Assembly (NCBI GenBank): GCA_023374025.1
Contig: SIJG01000030.1
Coordinates: 709,516 to 773,515 of the forward strand
Length of the DNA stretch: 64,000 nt
Direction of reading: 5' to 3'
Origin: Heterodera schachtii
Lineage: Eukaryota; Nematoda; Chromadorea; Rhabditida; Heteroderidae
Both the position numbers and the translations under genes were made by a program. The stretch's first letter is position 1. Each line of letters starts with the position of its first letter. The notes beneath the pieces are model-generated. The model worked only from the letters and a program-made list of their open reading frames with translations, did not search any database and was not told the DNA's origin. Below are positions 25,316 through 37,024 of this stretch, piece by piece.

Positions 25316-25890
25316 CCGGACCGGCTCACAAGGGAAGGGCGCGAACTGTAAGTCGGAAAATGCATATGTGTTATATACCATTGGATAGAGCAGGGTCGAC
25401 TTCTATTGTGGATTTTTAATATTACGCCCCCATAGCGAGAAATAAAAAAGTTATGAGGCCTCAAAAATCGAAATTTTGGCTGTGTTTTCACTTAGAATTG
25501 ATGGCTCAGTTGGTTAAATTCGCATTTTTGGAGTGCGGGTTCAAATCCAACATAAAAATAAATAAATTTTAATTAATGTATAATATAACAAAATATTTAA
25601 AAAAAACATTTTTTAGACTAAAAAATGTTTGTAGTATTTCTTTAGTAAAAATAAGCAAAAATAATAATAAATGTAAAGGTTGGCAATTAATAGAATGTGA
25701 AGAAAGCTTGAAATCGGCACTTACGTTTAAATTACGATTTTTGAGGCCCCATAACTTTTCATTTCTCGCTATGGGGGCATAATATTAAAAATCCACAATA
25801 GAAGTCGACCCTGCTTTCTCCAATGGTATATAACACATATGCATTTTCCGACTTACAGTTCGCGCCCTTCCCTTGTCAGTTCGGCCCCGG
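25316..25890. mobile_element. Foldback element with about 150-bp inverted arms
   Basis: The left arm (about 25316-25471) and right arm (about 25734-25890) are inverted copies with only a handful of differences. Landmarks are AAGGGAAGGGCGCGAACTGT, ATGCATATGTGTTATATACC, GCAGGGTCGACTTCTATTGT and CCCCCATAGCGAGAAAT. The outermost 15 bases are less alike (GGACCGGCTCACAAG against GGCCGAACTGACAAG). The roughly 260-base centre carries a tRNA-like segment. It could be a foldback transposon or two head-to-head copies of one repeat. No target duplication was found. Confidence 0.8.
25495..25560 (+). repeat. tRNA-like segment (SINE or tRNA relic)
   Basis: TGGCTCAGTTGG at 25502-25513 fits the RNA polymerase III A-box, and GGTTCAAATCC at 25538-25548 fits the B-box, with normal tRNA-like spacing. 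The acceptor, D and most T-stem pairs do not form, so this is a tRNA-derived element or relic rather than a working tRNA. It lies in the centre of the foldback element. Confidence 0.55.
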
Positions 25891-25904
25891 CACGGTTCGG
25901 CCCC
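25879..25904. repeat. Tandem GTTCGGCCCC pair
   Basis: GTTCGGCCCC at 25879-25888 and again at 25895-25904, separated by GGCACG, right at the outer edge of the foldback arm. It is followed by TTGGTATCATTCGA (25956-25969), a motif that recurs with one change at 38817-38830. Confidence 0.7.
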
Positions 25905-28734
25905 AGCATGTTTATGCACTATAACTTTTTTCTTTGCCAACCAAATCCAACTCTGTTGGTATCATTCGAGAGCTCTTCAGATGCCCTATTAGTTAAATTT
26001 ATAAGATTTTAATTTATTGGTTTGCGGTGGAAGAGTTTTAGGAGGTTATTGATTCGCTTTTTATATATTAATTTAGTTATATGAATGCATTTTTCTCATT
26101 TTAATGTTTTCCATTTTATTACTTTGACCTACGCGCAGGTCCGCCCATTCGCATGTTGACGCACTAAAGACGCCGGCACAAAAACCCTGGCTATTAATTT
26201 TTCTTAAAAAATCCCAAAAAAATTTCACGCGTTCTCCAGAATTCCAATAAAATTTCAAGAAGCAATAGTTAAACATTGTGAATTTTTTCTTTCAAAAAAA
26301 GAATTATCAAAAATTTTTTATTCCTAAAACATTATTCTAAATCTTATTAATTAGTTTCATGGCACAATGATTTCTAAAATTTTGTCCAAAAAAATCAGAA
26401 TAAAAATTGCTTTTCCCAGCGGCGCAATTAGCACAGCCGGCCTCCCCCTCCTTGTTCACGTAAAGTTTTTGAAAAAATTCACTTCAAAAAAATTCTTATA
26501 ATCAAATTTTTTGATTCCGATTGCATATACATTATCGAGAATAAATATTAAAGATATTTTATTATTTAGTTAATGAATTTATTTTGTGAAATAGTGTTAA
26601 AGAATTTAATTTTAATTCTACAATTATTTTTGTTTTATTTTTTCATTCGAACAATTACTTAAAACAAAGAACAAAGAAGAATTTTCAATTTAACTAATTT
26701 GTTTTTTCTTTCATCCTTTTAAATAATATTGCGTCGACGTAATTAGAATTTTCGTTATTGTTTTTTTTTATTCTTTTAATTGTTCATCCCATGACTGATA
26801 TTTTTGTCATTTGTTTATTATTTATAAATTACCTAAAAATTTGGTTTATTATTTTATTTTTATATTTTTTTAAATATATGTTCTTTACTGTTATGCTTCA
26901 TTATTTTGATAATGGATTTAAAAATTTTTGCACTAAATTGTTTTATCTTTCTTTGATAAGAAAAAAACTATTTGAAATTAATAATTTTTTAGTTTTTTAT
27001 TTACTATTACTTTAAATATCTGTTTTATTTGCTTAATATAAGTTTTATAATATACTATTCTATTAAATTAAATTTTGATACACTTTATGATACAATTTGT
27101 AGGCTCATGAGTGCGTGAGAGTTAAATGCGGAAATTAGTTGGTTAATTTTAGAAAATATGTATTGATGTCAATTAACTAGAATAAGTGAATTCATTTGTT
27201 TTTTTTTATTTTGGGATAAGAACGCAAAGAATTAAATGTTATTTCAAATTAATAATTTTATCACTTTCTTTCAAGTTTTTATAGAAATTTATTTTGGATA
27301 ATTTTTAAATATTTTTACAAGGGTTTTTCGAATATGGGCTATAATATTACAAATCAATGTGTTGTTAGAAATATCTTAATTGACATTATTAAATATTCTA
27401 TTATTTTTATTTAATGTTAAACAATTTAATTGATTACTTTTTTAAGGAATTTATTTCGATTTTTAGTTGTATCATTTATTTTTTGGAAACATAAAATTAT
27501 TATAAAACAATATTTTTGTACTTTTATTTCTTTTTTTCGCTTTCAATATACAAACTCTAAAATAATTTTTTGACAAAAAATATTTATTTTATAGTCCCAC
27601 TGAGATTCAGAATTTGAATTTACTTAATTTTTATTATATTTTATTAAGATTTTTTATTTCAATTGTTGATAATTTTAAAGGCTCAGACGCTTCAAATTTT
27701 AGTTATGGTATTTCTCTTTTTTTTTCTTTAGATATGTGTTTCGTTTTAATATATATTTATGTCTTTTAATAAATAGTTTTCAATTTTATTCTTAATCTTG
27801 AATTCTTCAGTATCTACCCATTCTGGATTTCAGTAAATTTACGCGTTAAGATGAGAAAATGTCACAAATTATAGAATCCATCATTCTTTTAAATTCTTGG
27901 AAATAACTATGTGGTTTTTTAGATGTTCCCAATTTTTTTAATGATGAATTCATTATTTTATATGTTCAATGCATTTAAAAATTTTAAGATCAATTGCCCT
28001 GTGCGACATTCTTCACAATATCCAGATATGTATGCTCGCTCGTGTTTCCATTAATATTCTGTTCTTTAATGGAAAGATTGTAAAAAGTAAATGAGAAAAG
28101 ATACAACCTAAACAGGAAATGTAGGTTATTAATGAATTTCAAAAAATATGAAGGAAAATGTTTAAATTTTTCTAAATTTTCAGTTTTGCAGGTTATTAAG
28201 CTAAACGATATTTTAAAAATTAAATCCTTTTATTACTATTGAAATTTTATTTGATAACCTTTTTATTCGGCATAAGTTGGCAATGAAACCATATCGCTTT
28301 TTATCGTTAAAATTTTTATATCAGAATCTAAACAATTTTAATACATTGTTTTATTAATTAATTAAATTACTTAAGAACATATTGCATTTTTTGCTTTTTT
28401 AAGGCTTTTCTGTGAATTTATTGTCAAAATTTATATGAAAGAATTGTATTTTCATAATATGTTAATTTCATTTTTATTTTTCAGAATATTGAAATAATAA
28501 TAATAACAATAAAGATTTTGCAAATATTTTCAGTTGTGTATTTTGTCAAAAAAGTTATGTTTGTGCTAGCAACCAATATGTAAAAGCAAACTTGTTGAAA
28601 TTATCATTATTGAATATTTTATAATTACTCTTGTATAAATAATAATATTTTATTTAAAAGTTATTTAACAGTGTAATTTCATCATAAATTAAATGCTGTC
28701 TTAAAAGTTAAATAATTTTTATTTTCCAAAATGA
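25905..28734. other. Gene-free stretch with GC islets
   Basis: An islet at about 26130-26185 (ACGCGCAGGTCCGCCCATTC, GACGCCGGCAC) and another at 26417-26460 (CAGCGGCGCAATTAG) suggest further repeat fragments. A minus-strand frame over the first has no domain. The rest is T-rich, including a Phe/Leu-rich frame at 26758-27015 that looks random. Confidence 0.4.
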
Positions 28735-28830
28735 TTTTCGGTTAGACCGAGCGATGAGGTGTGGAATTAATCGGCTATGATTGAATCTCACGGAATGGAA
28801 GTTCTTCGCCCCGTTGAAACGTTACTTTGA
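28735..28830. other. Unexplained GC islet
   Basis: TTCGGTTAGACCGAGCGATG, ATCGGCTATGATTGAATCTC and CTTCGCCCCGTTGAAACG stand out from about 80% AT surroundings. CGGTTAGACCG is a short palindrome. No open frame, tRNA boxes or duplicate was seen in the window. Confidence 0.3.
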
Positions 28831-29488
28831 TATTTTTTCTATACAGCGAATTTTTTAAAGCTTTTAATTTGTTATGATGGTGGATTTATGACTTTAATGA
28901 TTCATATTCTTCTGATATAATAATAAGTTTTTGTAATATTTTTTTTAGTTTAATGTTTAATTGTTATCCTTATTTAAAGAATTAAACACTGAATTTTCTA
29001 ATTTAATTTCTAATTAACTTTTAATTTCAATTACAAAAATAAAGAGAATGTTATAATGTATTAATAAATTTTTTATTATTCATTTTCCCATAATTACTTG
29101 TTTTTTTCATAAAAGATATTTTTGCTTTCTATTCTAGCAGATTTTGTTCTTCAGTCAATAGCCTATTCTTTATTTATGCGGATTTATTTTATAATAAAAT
29201 ATTTTTTATATATTGTTTGATATTTTTTTATTTAGAATTTTGGAGCATTCTTTTATTATTTTTTATTTAATTGTTAAACAAAAAATTACACATGTATTAT
29301 TTAAAACTTATATTTTAGTATTCAAAGATCTATTTTTTACAAAATTTTGGTTTTATATGTATCATAAATAGAATAATAGCCGTATTTTCTTGTTAAATTA
29401 TCTTTATAAAAAGGATTTAAAGGATTTTCTTTTATATATTTACATAAACATCTTTATTATCCACGCTGAATTTTCTCGCAGTTCTATC
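28831..29488. other. Gene-free stretch
   Basis: T-rich, nothing supportable. Confidence 0.5.
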
Positions 29489-29551
29489 GCCGGAGGGAAT
29501 GTGTCTCCGGTCTTTTCTCGTCTCGTCGTCATTATTGGCGACATTCCCGGC
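29489..29551. other. GC-rich hairpin, possible structured RNA or element core
   Basis: GCCGGAGGGAATGTGTC at 29489-29505 can pair with GACATTCCCGGC at 29540-29551, with two 2-base bulges, around a 34-base pyrimidine-rich loop. CCGGAG..CTCCGG also forms an alternative inner stem. The G+C exceeds 50% here against about 20% in the flanks. No class of RNA is recognised. Confidence 0.4.
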
Positions 29552-30182
29552 AGACGCAGACACTTTTTCATTTTCGAATGATATTTTTTAATTTTTCGTT
29601 ACCTAAAACAAGGATATTATTAATAATTTAACTAAATATTTATGTATTTCCTTTTATTGATTTATATAAACAACATTAAACATAAGAAGTCAACAGGGTG
29701 ATCAAAAGCTAGCTATAAATAATAATAGTTTTTGCAAATTACATAATTTACATTTAAATTTATTAATAATGTCAAATCATTTATCTTATCGCAATAATTT
29801 GTGTTTTATTCGTTTGGGATTGAAGCTACCTTCAATTATTTTCATTTCTAAAAAAATGAATTCTATTTTATCCGATAAAAATGTTTGAGTTTAGGTAAAA
29901 AATTGTGTATTTAGAAAATCTTTTGAAATTTGGCAGATAGAAATCCCTTATACTCATATATAGGGCTCCTTGTTTGGGTTGCATTTTAAATTGATCAATG
30001 TAATTTCTTCATTCTGTCAGATTTTATTAATTTTATTTTCAGATTTTTTTTTTTTTGTGTTTAATGACATCGATCGGTATAGTTTTATGTTTTTTATCTT
30101 AAATTGTTCTTACGTTGTCCACTTTCTCAGAAGTCATGGGAATTCTAATATTTATTATAATTAATTATATTCATTAATTTTA
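29552..30182. other. Gene-free stretch
   Basis: T-rich, nothing supportable. Confidence 0.5.
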
Positions 30183-30727
30183 CTTATTATTAGAGCTCGG
30201 TATTTTGAAAAAAGCCTGGACCTGGACCTGGACCTGGATTCCATGTTGGACCTGGACCTGGATTTCCTGGACAAAAATCCAGGAAAATCCAGGTCCAGGA
30301 AAAATCCAGGCTCCTCGAGACCTGGATCCAGGCCTGGACCTGGATTTTTTGAAACTCATTTTAAAAATCAAAAAAATGTTTGAAAAAATTAATTATTTGC
30401 TTAGAAACATCTAAAATATCTAATTAATAATAATAATGTGTTTTTAAATTTATTTAATCTTTTTTTGAAAACTTGAAAAACATCGGTCACTTGAAATAAT
30501 AAATTCTAAAATTTTGTCCAGGAAAATCCAGGGTTTTTCCTGTTTTGCCTGGACCTGGACCTGGATTTTTTTTCACATTTGACCTGGACCTGGATTTCCT
30601 GGACAAAAATCCAGGAAAATCCAGGTCCAGGAAAAATCCAGGTTGCCGAAAAATGGCCTGGACCTGGACCTGGATCCAGGAAAAATCCAGGCCTGGATCC
30701 AGGTCCAGGCCGAGCTCTACTTATTAT
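30183..30727. mobile_element. hAT-type MITE 2 with 8-bp target duplication and CCTGGA arrays
   Basis: The element spans 30191-30719 (529 bases) with perfect 10-bp terminal inverted repeats TAGAGCTCGG and CCGAGCTCTA. It is flanked by CTTATTAT at 30183-30190 and 30720-30727. Next to each end are arrays of CCTGGA hexamers and TCCAGG in the opposite sense (about 30208-30345 and 30516-30710), which give long internal palindromes. The centre (about 30350-30510) is plain AT-rich DNA. TAGAG ends and an 8-bp duplication point to hAT. Trp-Thr and Pro-Gly-rich frames through the arrays are repeat artefacts. Confidence 0.88.
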
Positions 30728-32111
30728 CATAATGAATGGGAATTTCTCTTTATTTTGATAAAATTTAAAAGAATAATTAATAAATTAAAAGTAATTTAAT
30801 TCTATTTAATTTTTAATGAGTTTTTTTTAATTTAAAAAATAAGGTCATAAAATTTCAAAAAAAAATTTGAATCACAGTTTTTGACCATAAATTTTTGTTG
30901 AAACTCAATGAAGCTTTCATTTTAATGTTAAATACATTAACCTTGCTACATGTAGAAAACAAATTGAAAAAAATTTAAATTAATATTTTTTATTTCTTCA
31001 TTCATCGTTTTACATTTTTTTAAATCTTTTTCTTTCCTCAACTAGTATATGCAGCTAAACTTACGGTTTCAGCAATATTAAATATTAGAAAAAGCAAATA
31101 TAAAATGGTGGAATTGGGATAGAGAAGAGATAGAAAGAGACTGAGAGACAGATATTTACCAAAATTTTAATTTTTTGCTAAAAGATATGTACACTAAAGT
31201 GAGAAATCCGCTTAAATTATAAACAAAAATTTTTTCAAACTGAAGTTGCACATTATCTTTAATGTAATTTTGGTACTTTTCTGTTTTGAGACCCCCCTGA
31301 AATTTTCAAATAAAAAGTTGTTTCTAGGTTAATTTATGCTTAATTTCGGATAACAAAATGAATTAAATTATATTAAATCCTGGATTAAATTCTTGTTTTG
31401 TTGTTTTTAAATAAAAAATAGAACATAATTAATATAGAAACAACAAAGATTTAGTTAAAATCATTTCACTTGGCCGGTTTTATTTCATCATTTATTGCCG
31501 CCTTAGTTTTGCTCTAATTTTTATTTAATTAAACAATTTTTGATAAGCAAATATGCGTTTTCTTCAATATATTAATATTTAAAAGATGTATTACTTCTCA
31601 TTTATTTTTCAATTAAATCAAATAACGAATATAAAACTAAATATATTTTGTCTTAATTTTCAGATTTTGCTTATGAGCTATTTTTATTAGAATTTTAAAT
31701 GTAATATTGGCAAAATAAACATTAATTTATGCTTCATTATTCTTTATGTAAAAAGTTAAACGATCATAAGCTCATTTTGGGAAAGACATGAAAAACATAT
31801 GCCAAAGTAGGCATTTCTCCAGTTGAGACAGATAGCACCGAGCAAGCACTGCTTAATTATCTACTTACCGCATCAATTTCAATTTAGGAGATTAAAAATT
31901 AATTAAAAAACCATTCATAACTTTATAAAAATTGATTGAAAATCCATTTTAAAAAATTGAAAATCCATTCATAACTTTTTTTTAGACAGTTCAGCCAAAA
32001 TGTTGGTCTGCAAATGTCGATCGGCAATATTCAATACAATACATTTTTTGTGCGAATGTCTCGCGCGTCTACATAAAGGCACAAGATTACCTAACACTAG
32101 AGAATAAACAC
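30728..32111. other. Gene-free stretch
   Basis: Includes a short purine tract (GATAGAGAAGAGATAGAAAG onward, about 31118-31153) and TTTTGGTACTTTTCTGTTTT at about 31268-31287, a string that recurs at about 43717-43736. Nothing coding is seen. Confidence 0.45.
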
Positions 32112-32206
32112 TAGGGTTGTTCACGATCGGTTATTAACCGGTACCCCACGGTTTTCCGTTATGCCGGTTTTCGACACCCAGTTTTCGGTTTCGTTATTTT
32201 GGTTAA
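32112..32206 (+). mobile_element. Solo hAT-type left end
   Basis: Begins TAGGGTTGTTCACGATCGG, followed by GGTTATTAACCGGTACC and further CCGGTTTT/CGGTTT repeats, a composition common in hAT ends with palindromic CCGGTTA subterminal motifs. No matching right end (GAACAACCCTA) occurs downstream in the window, so the element is truncated. Confidence 0.5.
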
Positions 32207-34244
32207 TAAAGAGGGTAGCATGTAGAAAAATCCAACTATCAAAATTGTTTTAACGCAATAAAAGCTTTCGCAAAAGATAATGCAAAGTGATCATTTTTTG
32301 GCTAATTAATTATTTTGAATCTAATTAATACTTTTTTTACTTTTGTTACATATTATTAATTATTTAATATATTTGATGAATCTTTGATTTATTTCTTTTA
32401 TTGATTTAATTTAATAACCAAATCATATAAATTTATCTTTAAAATGTCGATTATAAATTAAAATTATTATCATTTGTCTTAATAGTGAAAAGAACAAACT
32501 AGATTGTTTTGTTTTATAAAGAGCAATTGAAGAACTCATGATCTTTCACGTTGAGTGCCACGTTGGGTGTAAAAAAAATATCTTTAATGCATTTTTATAT
32601 TATATTTATTTTAAGCCCATGCTAAGGATTTTTGTCTTTTGAAAAGTTTGCTTGTAATTTTAATTAAATACTTTATTTTATAAGTTGTTTTCAACTCATT
32701 CACACATAAATGGGGTTCATAATTTTTTACCGATCATTTATACTTCATCTTTTATAATTTTTTATATTTGCTAAATGAAATTTTTGTTTTTGCATTTTTT
32801 CTTTTTTTTCAAAATATCTTTTTCGTTTACTTTTTGCATCAGCAATCGCGTATTAATTATTAAAAGATTTTTATATAATGTTTAACAAAAACTATTATTC
32901 CTCTTTCATTTTTTTATTTAAAATTATTCAATTTAAAGTTTTTAGATAATAATTGATTTAAACGGTATATTCCTTCATAATTTTTTGTATTTGTAATTTA
33001 TTACTAGATTGTAGAATAAATTTTTATATCATATACTCGCAAAATACTTCATTGTGAACAAAATATTTTTGCTCAGATTTATGTTTTATTAAACCAATTT
33101 CTATTTTTTATTCTTTTTTACATTTACGAATATTTTCAAATGACTTTTAAATGAAGATAAAAGTGTAAGGGTAAAATTTTTCTTTATTATAAATTATCTT
33201 TATTTAGCATTTAGTTAAGGTTCTTTTTATTTAGAAATGTGCTGCTGATAGATTTAATTGCAATAAGCTGCTTTTCATTTTGTTTTCAAATTTTTATATT
33301 TAAGAGTGTTACTCATATCTTTTTGTTTTAGAGCAAATAATTCAGCCCTAGCAAATAAATGATAATTTCAAATTATTCTGAAAAACCGTTATAAAAAATT
33401 TGGCTTTTGTTCATTTCGATTAGATTATCAATTTTAGAGTAGGGTGTCATTTGGTGATTTTTTGTCTATGTTGCGTAAGATGTAAATATTATGAATTTTA
33501 TTAGGATTTTGGCTAATATCTTTAGTCTTGATATTAATGTAGTGTTATTTTTTTAAAACATGCTTCGCGGCTAATGTTTTTGACCAACTCCAATTCAAAT
33601 TTTCTTATTCTTAATTATGGAAACAAAATCATGATTTTTACAATAAAAATCATTAAAATATTTTATGGGATATTTATATGCATAAATTTTCTTTTCAACA
33701 TAATTTTTATTATCATGGTTTAATTTGATTAGTTCGAATATTAAAAAGGAATTAATTTTTTAGCCCATTTAAATTTATTAATTATAAATTTAATATGGAT
33801 TTAAACGGAAATACATGCGACAGAGGTGATTTTTAGTGTTTAAAAATTATTGCTCTTCAGGTATGTTATTTAAAAAAAAATTTTTATTTATTTTTTTAAT
33901 AATGTTTCATTTTTTCCTCTTCATTTAATATTATAAAATTTTTTTCAACTGATATGAATTAATGAGTTGATTTATGGCATTTGTTTAATAAAATCCTTAT
34001 ATAGATAAATGAATCATAAATTTATTTTGTTTTCTAATTTTACAATTTTACTTACCAAATCAAATCATATTATTTTAAAAATTCCTTTTTTCATTTTTTT
34101 TTAAATTAGTTCTTTACATTCATTTCTTCAAGATATCAGAACACGAAGCAGGCTGTTATAGCAAATATTTTATGCTATGAAATAATTATTAATTTCAATT
34201 GGACCTCTGGATTTATAAATTGCCTTATGCTTGCGTGTTTAAAT
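32207..34244. other. Gene-free stretch
   Basis: T-rich, nothing supportable. TAGGGTGTCATTTGG at about 33441 is a possible, unpaired element end. Confidence 0.45.
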
Positions 34245-34354
34245 CAGGGTTCGGGTTTATCCTTGAATGGCAAAGACGTCCTGTAAATTGGGCGCTCTCA
34301 CTTGAAAATTTTAAAATATCCTTGAATTCAAGATGTCCTTGAAAATGGAATTCG
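34245..34354 (+). mobile_element. Degenerate repeat starting CAGGGTTC with CCTTGAA units
   Basis: CAGGGTTCGGGTTTATCCTTG is followed by further GTCCTTGAA-type units. The block resembles 43506-43625, which begins CAGAGTTCCCAAGTGTCCTG and repeats TGTCCTGAATT. Both are preceded by AAAT or TAAAT and look like left ends of one old hAT-like family. No right end was found. Confidence 0.35.
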
Positions 34355-34455
34355 AAAAAACATTTAAAATAATGGTTGCCGAACACTTTTCTCTTAATTT
34401 TTTAAGAATTTGGTCCAAAAAATGCGCAAAAAAGCTCAAATAAATGTTTATTGTT

Positions 34456-34524
34456 GTAGAGAGGACTCAAACCTCCGACCTTTTTCCCTTCCCTATCTAA
34501 CATAAACCAATGAGCCACACATGC
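34456..34524 (-). repeat. tRNA-like segment (SINE or tRNA relic)
   Basis: Read on the minus strand, TGGCTCATTGG (complement of 34507-34517) fits an A-box and GGTTTGAGTCC (complement of 34463-34473) fits a B-box. The T-arm GGAGG-TTTGAGT-CCTCT pairs fully, with one G-T. The acceptor and D stems do not pair and no clear anticodon arm forms, so it is probably a tRNA-derived SINE or tRNA pseudogene. It lies about 100 bases from the degenerate repeat at 34245. Confidence 0.5.
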
Positions 34525-36183
34525 AAACATTTTTTGTACACGATCTCATTTTCGGCATGTTTAAAACATGAATTTTATAATGTATAATAGTCAGAACATC
34601 AATTTTTAAATAAGTCAATATGCAATTTATTTTATATTTTTATATTCATTATTTCATTATTTCTTTTTTAATTTTTTATTATTTTAGTTAGGATATTTTT
34701 TTGCTTGTGAATTTATTTCATGTATCTTTAATTATTATATTAATTTCTGAGCTATTTTCATAATAAATATTAAGGCAATAATTTTAAGGTAGGTATTTTC
34801 TTCCAGTTCGAACTTTTTTCATTTTGTCACGCCCGTTTGACTCATCATAGATCGGTTAGAGTTTAGTTACTTCATAAAACAATAACTAGAACGGCAAGTT
34901 TTTTTAAACCTTTCATTTTAACTAAATAATAATTTATTGATTGATTTCTCTAGTGATTTCACTTAAAATTATTCTTTCAGAATTACTTTTGTTTTTATTT
35001 GGTATTATCTCGCAAGGCATCATCTGTTATATTTACAAGTGATAAGCAGAAATATATTATATTTTATTTAACACATTATTTTGAAAACCAAACATTTCTA
35101 TGAATTTTAATTGTCATTTCATTGAAAATTTATTATAAAAAAGATTTATCCATTAATATTATTTTAATTTTTGCTTTGACCCAAATTTAATTCCAGCTTG
35201 GAACAATTTATGATTAGACGTTCATGTTATAAATCTTGAAATGATTAATAATTGACTGCTAATTATGATGAATGTCTTTGCGAAATAAAATATTAATTAA
35301 AACCAGTTCTTTTGGTCAAAATAATGTATAAAGAAAATTATGTTTATTTTTATATTAACTCGCAATGTAGTTTCTTCTGTGCAAACTAATGGTCTCATCG
35401 AGCACAGCGAACGATGATATATTATATAATTAAACTTTTTCTATTTTTAAAAATATTTTTTTATAAGGTTTTAGATTAATTTTGTGCTTTTCAATATCAT
35501 AGATTCAAATTTTTATAATTTATATTAATCTTTATAATATTTTATTGAGATTCATTTACTATATTTCCGAAAAATAAAAATCAGGTTTTTTGTTGTATTG
35601 ATATGGATTAATCATTGGAATAATTTTTAGTTACAATCATATTGCTTCTATTTCCCCCAATTATATTTCTTTTATTAATTATCAACTCTTCATTTTGTAT
35701 TATAATTTTTCGGTTTATATTTGATCATAATTTGTTTTTAATCTGTATAATAACGAAATACTTTTTTATCAATGCATGCTTTTTAATAAGATGTTAAGTC
35801 AAGACAATACATAGAATAAATGCATATACTTTAATTATTTTAAGTAGGATGAGACTAATGGATTAGATTCGAATTTACAGAAAAATATAATCTTCTTTAT
35901 GCTACTTTTTATATTTTTATTGATGTTATTAATAATTATATTTTTCGTGTATAAAATTTAGGGCCCAATACTCAAAAATATAAATTATATACAAAATATG
36001 CAAGTAAATTTTCTAAGGGCAATTCGTTCATACAAAAATTCTTAGAAATCGTGAATATGTGAAGAAAATTACGAAAATTCTTTAATATTTTTAAATGAAT
36101 TAAAATTGAAATACAAACAAAATTAAGTTTTTTCACTTTTTTCACCTAAAAAGCTTAATAAAAATTTATTTTTCTGTTTTTTA
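34525..36183. other. Gene-free stretch
   Basis: T-rich, nothing supportable. Confidence 0.5.
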
Positions 36184-36233
36184 GCCCATATAATGCCTAT
36201 TTTGCGACTTTTATGCCTAAAATTACAATCCCA
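36184..36233 (-). mobile_element. Solo end related to MITE 1
   Basis: On the minus strand this reads TGGGATTGTAATTTTAGGCA, then AAAATAGGCAT. It compares with AGGGATACGATTTTTAGGC and the GCCTATTTT subterminal motifs of the complete element at 23792. It is a diverged end without partner or duplication. Confidence 0.4.
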
Positions 36234-36849
36234 TTTATTGATTATAAAACTTGAGTCAAAAGTGAAAATAATTAAATTCTTTTTTATTTAAAATAATATT
36301 TGATTGAACAAAATTTGTTTTGGCAGAATTTAGTGCAGTGTTCGGTAGACGAAATCGCAAAAATAAAAATATCATTTAAATAGTCATATTTCCTACCTAT
36401 ATAATATTTGGACTATTTTTACTTTATATATGTAGGAAATGGATTATATATAAAAATTTTTCAGTTAAGTTTTACCACATAAGCACGGAAAACACATTTT
36501 CTCTGCCAGATTTTTGAATTAAGGTTCTTATTTCATATCAATAACATATTTGAATTTTTATTTTTAAATTTTTATCTAATTTTTCATAAAAATTCATATT
36601 TAAGTTAATTTTTAATGATTTTATAAAAATGTGAAATTTCAAAAAATAAGAAAACTACAAAAAAATGGAAAAGTAACAATCAGTTGCTAAAATATCAATG
36701 AAATAAATTGATGTGAAATGCAAGTGGAAAACGAAAATGGAATTTGGCGTAGGGCATTCGATGAAGAAATGCCAATGATGCGATGAGGCAATGCCAATGA
36801 TGAGCTAAGGGAAAGACTGCGTCGTTTTGTGTTGATTAACAAAGAACGC
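36234..36849. other. Gene-free stretch
   Basis: AT-rich. Three GATGA-containing short repeats (AATGCCAATGATG..GATGAG) occur at about 36770-36805. Confidence 0.4.
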
Positions 36850-37020
36850 AACGAGAGAGTGAGATAGACCGAAGAGCAAAGAGAAAGGAAGGCAAGAGAA
36901 AGAGACAGAGAGAGAAGAGACAGACAATGAAAAAAAGAGAAACATAGACGAATGCGTAGAGAACAGAGAGAAAGAGAGAGAAAGAAACAAGAATTGGATT
37001 AAAATAAAAGAGAAAAGAAC
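36850..37020. repeat. (GA)n-rich tract, purine on + strand
   Basis: GAGAGA, AAGAGAAAG and GACAGAGAG variants over about 170 bases, ending directly before the hAT-type insertion at 37033. The Ser/Leu/Phe-rich minus frames through it are artefacts. Confidence 0.85.
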
Positions 37021-37024
37021 AGAG

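Noticed and set aside
30180..30799. Trp-Thr and Pro-Gly-rich frames on both strands
   Set aside because: Products of the CCTGGA hexamer arrays of MITE 2.
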